From an uncultured Desulfobulbaceae bacterium (lineage in GTDB: Bacteria; Desulfobacterota; Desulfobulbia; Desulfobulbales; BM004), in the NCBI GenBank assembly GCA_947259115.1, contig CAMYKS010000006.1:163816-227815 (forward strand): DNA of 64,000 nt, given 5' to 3'. Of this stretch, positions 62,875 through 64,000 are shown piece by piece. The notes under the pieces were generated by a model. That model saw only the letters and a program-made list of their open reading frames with translations, made no database searches and had not been told where the DNA came from. Each line of letters begins with the position of its first letter. Within the stretch, counting starts at the first letter, position 1. The translations under genes were made by a program, and so were the position numbers.

Positions 62875-63897
62875 TTAAGCAAAGAGTTTCTGTGGATCAA
62901 ATGCCACCTGGTCTCTCATCATATAGTATGCCGCCCGTGTCAGTTTGTGTGCCAGCGCACTGTGCGCCACCATAAAATTTTTCTTAGAGGCTTTACGATT
63001 ATAAAATGCTCTTGCATGTTGATCATAACGCCGGGCAAATTCTGCTGCTTCAGAAAAAGCCCAAGCCAGATACTTGTTGCCGTTTTTCTTGTTCCCCGTA
63101 CCTTTTTTCTTATTGTTACTTGTCCACTTGGTTGGAACTTTCCGGCAGTAAGATGCCAGGTTGCCAACATTCGAAAATCTCTCGATGGGGCCAACCTCCA
63201 GCATGATGGTTAAGGCAAGTATCTTGCCAATACCTGGTATGGTGAGCAAATAGATATATTGTTTCTTCAACTTGATTTTATCCAGAATAACGTTTTCTAC
63301 CTTGCGGATCTGTTGCCCCAAATAATCTATTGTCTCCTTGCTGACCATTCCGCTTAAGGCCAAATCTTCCTGACCACCCAAAAGCGGCAAAACATTATTT
63401 TCCCTGATCACCTTGATCTTCCTGGCATTCAGTTTGACACCACAGTTTCTATGAATTATGCCCTGCAGGCTGTTTATTAAAGAAGTCCTCAATTTCACCA
63501 GATGCCCTCGCTTCCGGAGCAGGTCCCGCACCGGTCGTTCTTCTTTAGGATAAATATAGCCTTCCGGTAATATCCCGAGTCTTAATAAATGCGCCAACCA
63601 AAAGGCATCGTGTTTATCATCGCTGTGTTTTATTCCCTTGTATTTCTGAATACCTGCCGGGTTTGCCAGATGAACCCGATAACCTTCCTCCATAAGTAAA
63701 TCGACCAGCCAATACCAGTTAAAGGTTGATTCAACTACCACCCCAACAAGCTCCTTTCGGTACGGTTCCAGCTCTGCCAAAATGACATCGGGCAAGTTGG
63801 GCAATTTCCTCTTGTAAATCCGTCGGTCCTTCTCGTCGCTTATGCCAAGATAATTGTTGCTTGAATGTAGATCGAAAGCCCCGTATAATTTTTTCAT
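62875..63897 (-). CDS. IS110-family transposase
   Basis: A 340-residue enzyme. The N-terminal RuvC-like DEDD domain is visible (AFDLHSSNNYLG, VVVESTFNWYWLVDLL, KHSDDKHDAFWLAHLLRLG). The C-terminal transposase-20 domain has the helix-hairpin-helix IPGIGKILALTIMLEVGPI and the conserved region with ASYCRKVPTKWTSNNKKKG. The full length suggests a working gene. IS110-type recombinases act with a bridge RNA made from the element's non-coding end. Confidence 0.92.
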   Translation of the reverse strand: MKKLYGAFDLHSSNNYLGISDEKDRRIYKRKLPNLPDVILAELEPYRKELVGVVVESTFNWYWLVDLLMEEGYRVHLANPAGIQKYKGIKHSDDKHDAFWLAHLLRLGILPEGYIYPKEERPVRDLLRKRGHLVKLRTSLINSLQGIIHRNCGVKLNARKIKVIRENNVLPLLGGQEDLALSGMVSKETIDYLGQQIRKVENVILDKIKLKKQYIYLLTIPGIGKILALTIMLEVGPIERFSNVGNLASYCRKVPTKWTSNNKKKGTGNKKNGNKYLAWAFSEAAEFARRYDQHARAFYNRKASKKNFMVAHSALAHKLTRAAYYMMRDQVAFDPQKLFA

Positions 63898-63900
63898 CGT

Positions 63901-63983
63901 GCACCTCCCTTTGAGTTTGATTGCTGGATACTTTCATACTCAGCATAGCAGGGAGTTTGTTTCTTGACTATGTTGGGAGGTGC
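63901..63983 (-). promoter_or_regulatory. Hairpin able to mask the transposase ribosome site
   Basis: On the minus strand GCACCTCCC (from 63983-63975) is fully complementary to GGGAGGTGC (from 63909-63901). The latter is the ribosome-binding site immediately before the transposase ATG. Pairing would hide the start region. Confidence 0.55.
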
Positions 63984-64000
63984 CTTTTAGATGATTATCA

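Overview
The window looks like a chromosome segment of an anaerobic, nitrogen-fixing member of the Desulfobacterota (old Deltaproteobacteria), possibly Desulfobulbales-like. This is inferred from gene content, not from a marker phylogeny. The clues are two PII genes (nifI1, nifI2) between nifH and nifD, a NifD with the long insertion of the anaerobe lineages, a separate F0-only ATP synthase cluster, a corrinoid-protein reductive activator, an ADP-forming acyl-CoA synthetase, a NIL-domain ferredoxin and a quinol-oxidising cytochrome b/Rieske/multihaem cytochrome complex.

Layout. 1-12.7 kb is mostly housekeeping: the 3' part of a UbiD-type decarboxylase, rluB, an HU/IHF gene, rimO, a nucleoside phosphorylase, the F0 cluster atpZ-atpI-atpB-atpE, hemL, trxA-trxB-bamD, a NIL-domain ferredoxin and a split kinase pair. 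12.9-14.9 kb holds a corrinoid activation protein. 15.0-33.9 kb is a nif island. A Nif11-family gene and nifE diverge from back-to-back sigma-54 promoters around one NifA-type site. nifE-nifN-nifB, a nifX-like gene, modABC and nifV follow. nifA is convergent with nifV. A second sigma-54 promoter then drives nifH-nifI1-nifI2-nifD-nifK, a NifB-derived protein that has lost its radical-SAM cysteines, a thioredoxin-like [2Fe-2S] ferredoxin and four small unrecognised genes. A third, hidden sigma-54/NifA-site module drives a 49-codon ORF at 33.8 kb.

34-58 kb is a patchwork. It holds a cytochrome b-Rieske-octahaem cytochrome operon, a phosphatase/sulfatase group, a floA/nfeD membrane-domain cluster, a large LOG-domain protein, an ArsR gene with a tiny Cys-rich peptide gene, an SDR/Crp pair, a PAS protein, a two-component system divergent from a Spy-like protein, and a broken HigBA toxin-antitoxin pair. 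Between these genes lie short dispersed repeats and decayed IS3 and IS30 transposase tails. 58-64 kb has an MscS channel, the two subunits of an ADP-forming acyl-CoA synthetase, a 3' fragment of pyruvate kinase and an IS110-family transposase at the right edge.

How it fits together. NifA, whose gene lies inside the island, probably activates three sites (15.4, 25.4 and 33.6 kb). The nifE operon supplies FeMo-cofactor assembly (NifB core cluster, NifEN scaffold, NifV homocitrate, ModABC molybdate). The nifH operon supplies the catalytic proteins, NifI1/NifI2 post-translational control and a ferredoxin donor. The most unusual items are the cysteine-less NifB paralogue, the Nif11 gene wired to the same control site as nifE, the hidden 49-codon module, and the ArsR/CGCGC-peptide pair with twin operators.
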